A stretch of 64,000 bases of DNA. Source: RYN-230 sp963770535. GTDB lineage: Bacteria; Actinomycetota; Actinomycetes; Streptosporangiales; Streptosporangiaceae. Location of the stretch: contig CAVYPZ010000006.1 of assembly GCA_963770535.1 (NCBI GenBank), forward strand, positions 62,001 to 126,000, in the 5' to 3' direction. Below the pieces are notes generated by a model. That model saw nothing but the letters and a program-made list of their open reading frames with translations, had not been told where the DNA came from and did not search any database. The position numbers and the translations under genes were made by a program. Shown in pieces: positions 33,438 to 41,911 of the stretch; position 1 is the stretch's first letter, and every line of letters starts with the position of its first letter.

Positions 33438-34785
33438 TCACGGCCGGGCCGGTGCGTGTCCCGGCGCCCCCCCGGCCGGAATGGCCCGCGGGGACGCCCC
33501 CGGCCGATCCGGGGTGCCCGGCCGGCCCCCGGCCGATCCGGGGTGCCTGGCCGGCCCCCCGGCCACGGTCCCGGCGGAGGAAGGCAGCGGAGCGGCGATT
33601 GGCCGCGGGCGCGGCCGGCGCCGGGCACCCGCGGGCGGCGGCAGGCAGCGGGCAGCGCCGGCCGCCGCGGCGGCCCAGCGCATCCTGCCCGCCCAGCATG
33701 TCGAGGTGGTCCGGCACCCACCGCAGACCCAGCACGTCCTGGCGCACCCGGCCGCGGGGTACCCCGGCCGGGGCGGTATCCGCCCGGGCATGCGCCACGG
33801 CGACGAGAACGCCGTCCCCCGCGGCCGGTGCCCCCGAGGCCGGTACCCCCGCGGCCGGTACCCCGCGGCCGGCGCCTCGGCGGCCGGCGGCGCCTCCGCG
33901 GGAGGCGCGGCCGCGGCGCGGCGGCCGGGCCGCCGCACGCTGCTCAGCGCGATGCCGCCGAGGATGGCCGCGCCCCCGCCGAGCTGGGCCGGCCCGGCCG
34001 GGTTACCGAAGACGACGACCCCCGCCACCGCACCGACGAGCGGCTCGATGTTGAGGAACGCCCCGGCCATCTCGGCCGGCAGCCGGCTCTGGCCGAAGGC
34101 GAACAGGGTGAACGGGATCAGGGTCCCGCCGGCGATCAGCGCGACGACGGCCAGCAGGCTGGCGGTGACTCGCCGGGGGCCGACGGCAGGCGCTCGGTCA
34201 GCGCGCTGAACGGCGTCGTGACCAGGGCCGCCCCCAGGAACTGCACGGCGGTGACCGCGATCGGGTCGCGGCCGCGCAGCAGCCGGGTCTGGCCGACGGT
34301 GAAGACGGCCGACATCAGGACCGAGGCCAGCACCATGCCGTCGCCCGCCAGGTCCGCACCACCACCGCCGCCCGCGGCGACCAGGCCGACCCCGGCCAGC
34401 GAGACCGCGAAACCACCCCAGGCGACCGGGCGCGCCACGCTGCGGTGCCACACCGCCGCGATGATCGCGACCATCACGGGGGCCGTGCCGATGAGCAGCG
34501 CCGCGTGGCTGACGCTGGTCCGGGTGATGCCTGCGTTCTGCAGCAGGACCGTCCCGCCGTACCCCGCCGCACCCCAGGCCAGCACCGCCGGGCTCCACGC
34601 GGCCCGCAGCCGCGACCGCGGGGTCGCGGTCGAGCAGCACGGCAGCGGCCACCGCGAACCGGATGGCGGTCAGCCAGCCGGGCGCGAGCCAGCCCAGGGC
34701 GATCTTGGACAGGGGCACCGTGCTGCCCCACAGCAGCCCGGCTATCGGTGAGCGCCACGAGGGCGCGGCGGCGGTCGGTGTTCAT
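33438..34785 (-). pseudogene. frameshifted EamA/DMT-family exporter
   Basis: Drug/metabolite transporter of the EamA type split over three frames. The ATG at 34785 (MNTDRRRALVALT) is followed by an extra G near 34746, after which IAGLLWGSTVPLSKIALGW continues. A second frame change near 34620 leads to AAWSPAVLAWGAAGYGG and on to LGAALVTTPFSALTERL. A third near 34170 returns to ASLLAVVALIAGGTLIPF and LPAEMAGAFLNIEPLVGA. Put together these give about ten helices, a complete EamA. The last frame then stays open through about 500 bases of Arg/Pro/Ala low complexity to 33438, so the true end is probably near 33930. Divergent from the Lrp/AsnC gene, as in many amino-acid exporters. Either decayed or affected by sequence errors in very GC-rich DNA. 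Confidence 0.7.
33498..33560. repeat. 30-bp direct repeat in GC-rich tract
   Basis: CCCCGGCCGATCCGGGGTGC with flanking GGCCGG is present twice with a 30-base period. It lies in the extremely GC-rich stretch following the EamA domain; a further run of GGCCGGTACCCCCGC-like 14-15-base units lies at about 33826-33870. Confidence 0.55.
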
Positions 34786-34855
34786 ACCTCCAGGATGCGT
34801 CCTGGAGGCTCAGAATTAGTCGTGGGAGCCGTTTAGATGAATATTATTAAGCGCT

Positions 34856-35392
34856 ATGCCTGTTAACCTTGACGAAGTTGACCTCAAGCTGCTGACTGCA
34901 CTGCAGGCCGACGCGGACCGGACCAACGTCGAACTGGCCCGGCTGGTGGGCCTGTCCCCGGCGGCGACACTGCACCGGGTGCGCGCGCTCAAGGAGTCCG
35001 GGGTCATCCGCATTATCCGGGCGCAGCTCGACCCGGAGGCGGCCGGCTTCCCGCTGCAGCTCTACGTGTTCGCCGCGCTGGGCCGGCATGACCCCCGGGC
35101 GACCCGCATCTTCGAGGACCAGGTCCGGGCGCTGCCGCAGATCATCGCGGCCGACAACCTCGCGGGTGAGATGGACTACCTGCTCAGCATCGTCGCCCGG
35201 GACGTCGCCGAGCTGCAGGAGGTGCTGACCCGGCTGTCCACCCGGGGCGGCCAGCGGCTGATCACCTACCTGCGGCTGGCCGAGGTCAAGCCGCCCTGCG
35301 GGCTGCCGCTGGACCCGGAAACGACAGCGGGTGGCCGCGCGGCGCGCCAGCGCCGGCGGCCACCCGCGGGCCGGGCGGAACCGTCCGCCTAG
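34856..35392 (+). CDS. Lrp/AsnC-family transcriptional regulator
   Basis: Feast/famine regulator of 178 aa. The N-terminal winged HTH reads LDEVDLKLLTALQADADRTN, ELARLVGLSPAATLHRVRAL and GVIRIIRAQLDPEAAGF, standard for the family; the C-terminal RAM domain (about 70-145) has LPQIIAADNLAGEMDYLLSI. A 25-residue basic tail follows. ATG 34856; the gap of 70 bases to the divergent EamA gene is the likely binding region, a common exporter/regulator pair in which an amino acid acts as ligand. Its stop codon shares the palindrome CTAG with the stop of the convergent pyruvate-oxidase-like gene. Confidence 0.9.
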   Translation: MPVNLDEVDLKLLTALQADADRTNVELARLVGLSPAATLHRVRALKESGVIRIIRAQLDPEAAGFPLQLYVFAALGRHDPRATRIFEDQVRALPQIIAADNLAGEMDYLLSIVARDVAELQEVLTRLSTRGGQRLITYLRLAEVKPPCGLPLDPETTAGGRAARQRRRPPAGRAEPSA

Positions 35393-37155
35393 GATTTGAG
35401 CTGGTCGATCTTGTCCCGGAACAACGTGGTGGCGATGGTGGACTTGCGCGGCTGGCCGCGCAGGAAAGCCTCGGCGAACTTCTTGGCCTGGTCGTAGGAG
35501 ACCTTGCCGGGCATCGGCGGCTCGTCCGGGTTGACGTTCACGTCGACCAGCGCCGGGCCGTCGTGGCTCAGCGCCTGGCTGATCGCGTCCCGGACCTCGG
35601 CAGGATGGCTGACCTTGAGGCCCAGCGCGCCGTTGGCCGTGGCGATCCCGGTGTAGTCCGTGAACGGCTCCGAGTGCCGGACGCCGTACTCGGGGTAGCC
35701 GAGCACCATCTGCTCCCAGAGGATCTGGCCGAGCGAGTTGTTGTTGTTGATCACGATCTTAACCGGCAGCTGGTGCTTGATGGCGGTGATGAACTCGGCC
35801 ATCAGCATGGCGAACCCGCCGTCGCCGACGTACCCGATGACCTGCCGGCCCGGGAACGCGTGCTGGATCCCGATGGCATAGGGCAGCCCGGGCGCCATCG
35901 TGGCCAGGTTCCCGGACAGGTAGAACTGGCGGTCCGCGCGGATGTGCCAGTGCCGCGCGGCCCAGGTGGCGATGGTGCCGCTGTCACAGGTCAGGATGGC
36001 GTCGTCAGCCGCCAGCTCGTCGAGCACGCTGACCACGAACTCCGGGGCGACCGGGTCCCGCGTCCCGTCCTGCAGCGCGGCCATCTTGTCCCGCCACTTG
36101 CCCATCTGCTTCTGGTACTTCTCCAGGAACGAGGTGTCGGACCGCTGCTTGAGCAGCGGCAGCAGGGCCTCCAGGCCCTCCCGGGCGTCCCCGACCACCG
36201 GCACCTCGGTGGGCACCCGGGCGCCCGCACGGGCCGGGTCGGCCTCGATCTGCACGATCCGGGCCTTGCCCGGCTCCGGCATGTACTTGGTGTAGGGGTA
36301 GTTGGTGCCGACCATGAACAGCGTGTCCAGGTCGTCCATCAGCTCCTCGGACGGCGCGGTGCCGAGCAGGCCGATCCCGCCGGTGGTGTACGGCGAGTCG
36401 TCCGGCACGGTGCCCTTGCCGGACAGTGTCTTGATGATCGGCGCGCCCAGCGTCTCCGCCACCGCGAGCAGCTGCTCGCGGGCGTGCAGCGCGCCCGCGC
36501 CGGCCAGGATGGCGACCTTGTCGCCGGCGTTCAGCACATCGGCCAGCCGCTGCAGGTCCTCCTCGCGCGGCCGCCCTGGGGCGGCCAGCCGGATCGGCGA
36601 GGTGGCCGGCGGGCGGGCCGGGCCGACTTCGGCCCAGGGATTCTCGCCCGCCGTGGCGACCTGGATGTCGTTCGGGATGGTCAGGTGAGCCACCCCGCGC
36701 CGCGCGTACGCGGTGCGGACCGCGATGTCCACCAGCGCGGGCAGCTGCGCGGGGTTGTAGATCATCTGGTCGTAGACCGCGACGTCCTCGTAAAGCCGGT
36801 CCAGGTTCACCTCCTGCTGGTAGCCGGTGCCGAGCACGGAGGTTTCCTGCATGCCGGTGATCGCGAGCACCGGCATGTGATCGAGCTTGGCGTCGTACAG
36901 CCCGTTCAGCAGGTGGATACCGCCGGGGCCTGAGGTGGCCAGGCAGACGCCGATCTGCCCGGTCGCCTTGGCGTGGGCGGTCGCCATGAACGCTGCGGCT
37001 TCCTCGTGGTGGACCAGCACGAACTTCACCCGGTCCTGATGCCGGCGGAAACCCTCCATGATCCCGTTGATGCCGTCACCCGGGAGCCCGAAGACGGTGT
37101 CCACGCCCCAGTCTGCGAGCCTCTCGACGAGAGACTCCGATGCGATCTGTGCCAC
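35389..37155 (-). CDS. poxB: ThDP-dependent pyruvate oxidase/dehydrogenase (PoxB-like)
   Basis: Pyruvate-oxidase-type ThDP enzyme of 588 aa. Features: GLPGDGINGIMEGF at the N-terminus, activating Glu in FVLVHHEEAAAFMA, LATSGPGGIHLLNGLYDA, a central FAD domain (AILAGAGALHAR), and the ThDP-Mg site YVGDGGFAMLMAEF with INNNNSLGQILWEQ. PoxB converts pyruvate to acetate and CO2, passing electrons to quinone; lactic-type relatives use oxygen. The quinone/membrane-binding C-terminal tail of E. coli PoxB cannot be confirmed. GTG 37155 has GGAGG seven bases upstream. Single gene; PoxB-type genes are often under stress sigma control, fitting the nearby sigma factor, but that link is not shown. Confidence 0.85.
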   Translation of the reverse strand: MAQIASESLVERLADWGVDTVFGLPGDGINGIMEGFRRHQDRVKFVLVHHEEAAAFMATAHAKATGQIGVCLATSGPGGIHLLNGLYDAKLDHMPVLAITGMQETSVLGTGYQQEVNLDRLYEDVAVYDQMIYNPAQLPALVDIAVRTAYARRGVAHLTIPNDIQVATAGENPWAEVGPARPPATSPIRLAAPGRPREEDLQRLADVLNAGDKVAILAGAGALHAREQLLAVAETLGAPIIKTLSGKGTVPDDSPYTTGGIGLLGTAPSEELMDDLDTLFMVGTNYPYTKYMPEPGKARIVQIEADPARAGARVPTEVPVVGDAREGLEALLPLLKQRSDTSFLEKYQKQMGKWRDKMAALQDGTRDPVAPEFVVSVLDELAADDAILTCDSGTIATWAARHWHIRADRQFYLSGNLATMAPGLPYAIGIQHAFPGRQVIGYVGDGGFAMLMAEFITAIKHQLPVKIVINNNNSLGQILWEQMVLGYPEYGVRHSEPFTDYTGIATANGALGLKVSHPAEVRDAISQALSHDGPALVDVNVNPDEPPMPGKVSYDQAKKFAEAFLRGQPRKSTIATTLFRDKIDQLKS

Positions 37156-37396
37156 CTGAGGACCTCCAACTGATTGCGGTTACGGCGGCAGGCGAGTCCG
37201 CCTCTCCCCGGCTGTCCTCAGGCGGGCCCGTCAAACATGCCGGATGGCGGATTCCGCGGCCTGGCGCCGGCGTCGGGACAGCCTGCGCGGCCCCGCCCCG
37301 GGAGCACCGGGCCGGCGGGCCGAGGTTTGGCCACGCCGGCTGCAGGTAGCAGGTCACCGGGACACCGGACGGCGGACGGAAGCCGGGAGGAAGGAC

Positions 37397-38524
37397 ATGA
37401 TCATGGGCGGAGCGGGAGCGGCAGCGGATCCGGCCGTGCAGGGCCTGGACGCGGCCGTCTATGTCGTGCCCACCGACGCGCCCGAGGCCGACGGCACGCT
37501 GGCCTGGGACAAGACGACACTCGTGCTGGTTACCGCGCGCGCCGGGGGCCAGCGGGGCATCGGCTGGAGCTACACGGCTGCGGCCGCTGCGGCACTGGTG
37601 ACGGGCATCCTCTCCGGGGTGGTGGCCGGCCGGGACGCGATGGACGTGCCCGGCGCGAACGAGGCCATGGCGCGGGCCTTGCGCAACGTGGGACGGCCCG
37701 GGCTCGGGGCGATGGCGCTGTCGGCCGCCGACATCGCGCTGTGGGACCTGAAGGCACGCCTGCTCGGCTGCCCGGTCGCCGGCCTTATCGGCCGGGCCCG
37801 GCACGACGTGCCGGTCTACGGCAGCGGCGGCTTCACCACCTACGACGAGGCGCGCACCCGGGAGCAGCTGACCGGGTGGGTGGGCAAGGACCGGATCCCC
37901 CGCGTCAAGATCAAGATCGGTGAGTCGTGGGGCGGCAACGAGCCACGCGACCTGGCCCGGGTCGCGCTGGCCCGCGAGGTCATCGGGCCAGACGCGGAGC
38001 TTTACGTTGACGCCAACGGCGGCTACTCCGCCGGGCAGGCCGTGCGGGTGGCCCGCCAGATGGATAACTTCGGGGTCACCTGGTTCGAGGAACCGGTGTC
38101 CTCCCAGGACCTGGCCGGCCTGGCCGCGGTCCGCCGGCAGGTCCGTCCCGACGTGACCGCGGGTGAGTACAGCTGGTCGCTCGCGGACTCGGCCCGGCTG
38201 CTGGAGGCGGGGGCCGTGGACTGCCTGCAGCTCGACGTGACCCGGTGCGGCGGGATCACGGAGTTCCTCCGCGGCGCCGCGCTGGCCGCCGCGCACAACG
38301 TGCAGGTCTCCGGGCACTGCGCGCCGAACCTGCATGCGCACGTAGGCGTGGCCGTGCCGAACCTGCGGCACCTGGAATACTTCCATGATCACCAACGGAT
38401 CGAGCGGATGTTCTTCGACGGGGCGCTGGATCCGGAGGGAGGGACGCTGACGCCTGATCCGGGGCGGCCCGGCCTGGGGCTGGAACTACGGTCCGGTGAT
38501 GCGGAGCGCTATCGCGACGGATGA
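37397..38524 (+). CDS. enolase-superfamily enzyme (mandelate racemase/muconate lactonizing type)
   Basis: Sugar-acid dehydratase or racemase-like enzyme of 375 aa. The barrel shows the catalytic lysine strand VKIKIGESWGG, metal ligands Asp in LYVDANGGYS, Glu in WFEEPVSSQD and Glu in VTAGEYSWS, and a C-terminal His in VSGHCAPNLHAHVG. The lid region (SAADIALWDLKARLLGCPV) is normal. This fits acid-sugar dehydratases of the MR/MLE subgroups, but the substrate cannot be told. ATG 37397 lies after GGAGGAAGGAC; the open frame extends upstream without domain content. It is divergent from the PoxB-like gene and about 110 bases before the sigma factor gene. Confidence 0.85.
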   Translation: MIMGGAGAAADPAVQGLDAAVYVVPTDAPEADGTLAWDKTTLVLVTARAGGQRGIGWSYTAAAAAALVTGILSGVVAGRDAMDVPGANEAMARALRNVGRPGLGAMALSAADIALWDLKARLLGCPVAGLIGRARHDVPVYGSGGFTTYDEARTREQLTGWVGKDRIPRVKIKIGESWGGNEPRDLARVALAREVIGPDAELYVDANGGYSAGQAVRVARQMDNFGVTWFEEPVSSQDLAGLAAVRRQVRPDVTAGEYSWSLADSARLLEAGAVDCLQLDVTRCGGITEFLRGAALAAAHNVQVSGHCAPNLHAHVGVAVPNLRHLEYFHDHQRIERMFFDGALDPEGGTLTPDPGRPGLGLELRSGDAERYRDG

Positions 38525-38571
38525 GGACGGGGGGCCTCACCGGGGTCGCCGCGAATACCCCGCGCGACCAT

Positions 38572-38595
38572 GTTTATCTCCTGTGCAGTGGGCAT
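38572..38595 (+). promoter_or_regulatory. SigB/SigF-type promoter candidate upstream of the sigma factor gene
   Basis: GTTTAT, 12 bases, GGGCAT, starting 61 bases before the sigma gene start. The SigB/SigF-group consensus is GTTTAA-N12-14-GGGTAT, so each box differs by one base and the spacing fits. Suggests autoregulation. Confidence 0.5.
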
Positions 38596-38632
38596 CCTGC
38601 GGAGGTACTGATTCCGCCCGCAGGATTTCGAG

Positions 38633-39460
38633 GTGATAGACGTGGAGGCTGCGGTCCCCCTCGCGCCCACGCCACCGGCCGCCGACCCGGCAGCGCAGGA
38701 CGACGGCGAACTGCTCGAACTCGTGCACACGCTGCCGGCCGGATCCCGGCGGCGTTCTGCCGCGTGCGAGGCCCTGGTGCTGCGGTACCGCTCGCTTGTG
38801 CGCTCGTGTGCCCGCCGGTACCGGGACAGCCCCGAACCGGAAGAGGAACTCATGCAGGTCGGCTACGTCGGCCTGCTCAAGGCGATCAACAATTTCGATC
38901 CGGCTTTCGGCGGGAACCTGGCCGCCTATGCCCAGCCGTGTATCTCCGGTGAGATCAAGCGGCACTTCCGCGACAAGCGCTGGCAGGTCCATGTCAAGCG
39001 GCCGGTCCAGGAACTGCTCCTCCAGGTCCGCAAGGCCCGTACCAGCCTGGTGCAGGACCTGGGGCATGTGCCCACGGACGAGGACGTCGCCCGGCATCTG
39101 GGTGTCAGCCTGGACGAGGTCCGGGACGCTAACCGGGCGGACATGGTCTTCCACCCGCACTCGCTGGACGCGCCCATGTCCGCTGAGGACGACGCGGCCA
39201 CCCTGGGTGACCTGCTCGGCGGGGAAGATCCCCAGGTGGAGCGCACCCTGGACATGCAGGCGGTTTCCACGCACTGGAGCGAGCTGCCCGAGCGGGAGCA
39301 GCACATCCTGGCCATGCGCTTCTACGGCAACATGACCCAGGCTGAGATAGGCCAGCAGCTCGGCGTGTCACAGATGCATGTGTCACGGCTGCTGGCCCGG
39401 GCCCTGGACTACCTGCGCGAGTGCCTGCTCGGCCCCGAGCATCAGGTCAGCTACCGGTAG
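38633..39460 (+). CDS. SigB/SigF/SigG-family RNA polymerase sigma factor
   Basis: Group 3 sigma factor of 275 aa. Region 2 (about 45-115) has EELMQVGYVGLLKAINNFDP and AYAQPCISGEIKRHFRDKRW; region 3 has ELLLQVRKARTSLVQDLGHV and VARHLGVSLDEV; region 4 (about 210-265) has LPEREQHILAMRFYGNMTQA and IGQQLGVSQMHVSRLLARAL. The FRDKRW and SQMHVSR signatures are those of the stress/sporulation SigB-SigF group of actinomycetes. GTG 38633 or GTG 38642 (GAGG eight bases before) are both possible starts. No anti-sigma (RsbW-type) gene is adjacent, so its control must be encoded elsewhere. It converges with, and overlaps by 14 bases, the GAF-like gene. Confidence 0.92.
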   Translation: MIDVEAAVPLAPTPPAADPAAQDDGELLELVHTLPAGSRRRSAACEALVLRYRSLVRSCARRYRDSPEPEEELMQVGYVGLLKAINNFDPAFGGNLAAYAQPCISGEIKRHFRDKRWQVHVKRPVQELLLQVRKARTSLVQDLGHVPTDEDVARHLGVSLDEVRDANRADMVFHPHSLDAPMSAEDDAATLGDLLGGEDPQVERTLDMQAVSTHWSELPEREQHILAMRFYGNMTQAEIGQQLGVSQMHVSRLLARALDYLRECLLGPEHQVSYR

Positions 39461-40010
39461 GGCCGGGGTCCCCGGCCTCCAGCCCGGCCGGGCGCCGCTG
39501 GCTCCCGCCGCCGAACACGGCGGCCAGCCTGGCCAGCAGCTGATCCTGCGGGCTCGGCTGGCCTGGCAGAGCCCCGAACAGGCAGAGCGTGACCGTCGCG
39601 GGGCCAGAGCGGTGCACCAGGATGACGGCGCAGCGCACGCCGCGGGCCAGCGCGGCCGCGGCCCAGCCAGGCCAGCGGTCCTCCCCGAGCGTGTCCGGCG
39701 AGCAGACTCCGGCCCCGGTTGCGACCGCCGCGGCCACCGGCCCGCCGCGGGAGCCCCGCTCGATCGTGGCGAGTTCGGCGAGGTCGGGGTGGCTCGCGGC
39801 GAAGACGGCCGGTTGCCCCCTCTGCCACAGCGCGGCGCTGGCCCCCGAGCATCCGGTCACCCCGGCCGCGGCCAGCCTGACCAGTTCGTGCAGCGCTCCT
39901 GGCGCGGATCCGCCGGCCCTCCCGCACGCCACTTCACCCGGACTGCGGAGCAGTGAGCTGGCCGTGCGGAGCAGTCCCGCGGCCTCCTGCGGGTGGTCCG
40001 GGTTGGCCAT
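39447..40010 (-). CDS. GAF-like domain protein
   Basis: Protein of 187 aa made essentially of one GAF-like sensory domain: helix SAPGALHELVRLAAAGVTGC, then strands SGASAALWQRGQPAVFAASH, CSPDTLGEDRWPGWAAAAL and CAVILVHRSGPATVTLCLFG. This is the layout of actinobacterial GAF or GAF-ANTAR proteins, but the ANTAR RNA-binding tail is missing; the protein ends in a Gly/Pro/Arg-rich tail. Presumably it binds a small ligand or senses redox. ATG 40010 follows GGAGGGCGCC. It lies opposite the sigma factor gene and may belong to the same stress circuit, which is inference from position only. Confidence 0.68.
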   Translation of the reverse strand: MANPDHPQEAAGLLRTASSLLRSPGEVACGRAGGSAPGALHELVRLAAAGVTGCSGASAALWQRGQPAVFAASHPDLAELATIERGSRGGPVAAAVATGAGVCSPDTLGEDRWPGWAAAALARGVRCAVILVHRSGPATVTLCLFGALPGQPSPQDQLLARLAAVFGGGSQRRPAGLEAGDPGPTGS

Positions 40011-40131
40011 GGCGCCCTCCGCCCGTTCCCGGCCGCCCGTTTCCCGGCGGGCTGACCCCCGCCAGGACCGGTTGTTCCCGGTTCATCCTCCCACCACCGC
40101 AGGCCCCCGGGGCACCCCGGCGCAGGATGCT

Positions 40132-40174
40132 GCCCGCCCGTGCGGCATCGCCGTTGAATGCCGCGCGGGCGGGC
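40132..40174 (-). terminator. long hairpin downstream of the formaldehyde dehydrogenase-like gene
   Basis: 17-position inverted repeat: GCCCGCCCG-T-GCGGCAT pairing with ATGCCGC-G-CGGGCGGGC around a 9-base loop, one mismatched (T/G) position. It lies about 50 bases past the stop at 40223 of the leftward dehydrogenase gene. Probable terminator. Confidence 0.75.
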
Positions 40175-40222
40175 GGTCAAGCCCGGCCCGGGCGCTCAGC
40201 CGCTGGCACCCGGGCCGGACGC

Positions 40223-41368
40223 TCAGGCGTTCGCCGGATGCAGGAGAACCTTGGTGAAACCGTCCGCCCGCTGGTCGAACTTCTCGTAGGCGCCGGGCGC
40301 CTCGGTGAGCGGCAGCTCGTGCGAGACCAGCAGTGAGGGAGTGGCGCGGCCCGCGACGATCAGGTCACGAAGCTGCTCGTTGTACCGCTTGACCGGGCAC
40401 TGCCCGGTGCCCATGGCCTGCCCCTTCTGGAAGAAGGTGCCGTAGTCGAAGCCGATCCGGCCCTGGCGCGCACCCTGGCTGGCCGCCCCGGGGTCGCTGG
40501 GCACGTAGACACCGACCACGCCGATCCCGCCGGTGGTCCGCACCGCCCTGACCAGGCCGTCCAGCACCATCTCGGGATGCTCCTCGCCTGCCGGGTCGTG
40601 CGCCTGGTACCCGACGGCCTCGATCCCGCGGTCCGCACCCAGGCCGTGGGTGGCATCCATGATCTGCTCGGCCGGGTCGCCGTCGGAGAGGCTGACGGGG
40701 GTGGCGCCGAACCGCGCCGCCAGGTCCAGCCGGTCCTGGTGCTGGTCCACCACGTAAACCTGGGAGGCACCGCGCAGGTAGGAGCCGTGCGCGGCGAGCA
40801 GGCCGACCGGGCCCGCCCCGAACACGACGACGGTGTCCCCGGGGCTGACGCCGGCCAGCACCGCGCCGTGGTACCCGGTCGGGAAAATGTCCGAGAGCAT
40901 GGTGAAGTCACGCTCGTACTCGGTGCCGGCGGGCAGCGTGAGCAGGTTGAAGTCGGCGAACGGCACCCGCAGGTACTCGGCCTGGCCGCCCTGGTAGGGG
41001 CCCATCTGCGCGTAGCCGTACGCGGCCCCGTCCACCCCTTCGGTGGGGTTCATCCGCAGGCAGAAGGAGGTCCAGCCGTCCACGCAGTTCCGGCAGCTGC
41101 CGCAGGCGATGTTGAACGGCACGGACACCCGGTCGCCCGGCTTGATCCAGGTCACGCCCGGGCCGGTTTCCTCAACGATGCCCATGTTCTCGTGGCCGAG
41201 GACCTTGCCCTCTTCCACATTCGTACGCCCTTCGTACATATGCAGGTCAGAACCGCAGATGTTGGTCGTGGTGATACGCACCACCGCGTCATTCGGCGCT
41301 TCGACCCGGGCATCGGGGACGTCTTCGACGGCAACCTTGAACGGTCCCTTGTACACGACGGCCTTCAC
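40223..41368 (-). CDS. zinc-dependent alcohol dehydrogenase, glutathione-independent formaldehyde dehydrogenase type
   Basis: Zn/NAD medium-chain dehydrogenase of 381 aa. Catalytic zinc ligands appear in TNICGSDLHMYEG and KVLGHENMGIV; structural-zinc-type cysteines are CGSCRNC with a further Cys nearby; the NAD fold is VVVFGAGPVGLLAAHGSYL. The long loop RMNPTEGVDGAAYGYAQMGP and FFQKGQAMGTGQCPVKRYN are hallmarks of the Pseudomonas FdhA-like formaldehyde dismutase/dehydrogenase group, which oxidises aldehydes without glutathione. GTG 41368 follows CAGGAGGTTGCC. It is the last gene of a leftward run (111 bases after UspA), near a GMC dehydrogenase and a transketolase. Aldehyde detoxification is the likely role; the exact substrate is not proven. 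Confidence 0.87.
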   Translation of the reverse strand: MKAVVYKGPFKVAVEDVPDARVEAPNDAVVRITTTNICGSDLHMYEGRTNVEEGKVLGHENMGIVEETGPGVTWIKPGDRVSVPFNIACGSCRNCVDGWTSFCLRMNPTEGVDGAAYGYAQMGPYQGGQAEYLRVPFADFNLLTLPAGTEYERDFTMLSDIFPTGYHGAVLAGVSPGDTVVVFGAGPVGLLAAHGSYLRGASQVYVVDQHQDRLDLAARFGATPVSLSDGDPAEQIMDATHGLGADRGIEAVGYQAHDPAGEEHPEMVLDGLVRAVRTTGGIGVVGVYVPSDPGAASQGARQGRIGFDYGTFFQKGQAMGTGQCPVKRYNEQLRDLIVAGRATPSLLVSHELPLTEAPGAYEKFDQRADGFTKVLLHPANA

Positions 41369-41479
41369 GGCAACCTCCTGGAAGGTGCTGTTGGTGCCTG
41401 GCGCCTGGCCGCGCTTCCGGGCCGGGCGAAAGGTTCCCCCACTCCGCTGCCCCCGCCATCCGGGGTGAAACAGGCGCCC

Positions 41480-41911
41480 TCAGCCTGTGTCCGGTACCAC
41501 CAGTACCGGGCACGGCGCGTTACGGAGCACGTACTGGCTGCCGAGCAGCCAGGACATGCCGTTCTCGCTGCGCGAGCCGACGACGAGCAGCTCTGCGCCC
41601 AGCGTGCTGGCCGCCTCCACCAGGCTGCGGCCCGGCAGGCCGCGCACCACCCGCAGCTCCACCTGCGCCGCTTCCGCTCCGAGGACGTCGAGCAGCGCGT
41701 TGCGCAGCACGTCCTCCGCGGTGGCGCGGGCCTCGTCAACGGTGCGCAGCCCGCCGCCCGCCGGCCGCGCCGCCGGCGCGGCCACCGCGCCGTCGTTGCT
41801 GTAGGCGGTGACGGCGATGAGCTTGGCCTGCCGCAACCCGGCTTCCTCGGCGGCCGCGCGGATCGCCGCGCGAGACCTGGCCCGGTCCTGCACCGCCACG
41901 ACCACCGTCAT
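41480..41911 (-). CDS. universal stress protein (UspA family)
   Basis: Single UspA domain of 143 aa. It starts MTVVVAVQDRARSRAAIRAA, has the conserved acidic/helical part (AEDVLRNALLDVLGAEAAQV) and ends with the ATP-binding motif GSRSENGMSWLLGSQYVLRN then CPVLVVPD, the G-2x-G-9x-G(S/T)-like pattern with some divergence. ATG 41911 is preceded by AGGGG at six bases; the same frame is open eleven codons further but lacks a better site. The open ChaB frame runs into this gene by 176 bases. Probably a nucleotide-binding stress protein co-expressed with ChaB. Confidence 0.85.
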   Translation of the reverse strand: MTVVVAVQDRARSRAAIRAAAEEAGLRQAKLIAVTAYSNDGAVAAPAARPAGGGLRTVDEARATAEDVLRNALLDVLGAEAAQVELRVVRGLPGRSLVEAASTLGAELLVVGSRSENGMSWLLGSQYVLRNAPCPVLVVPDTG

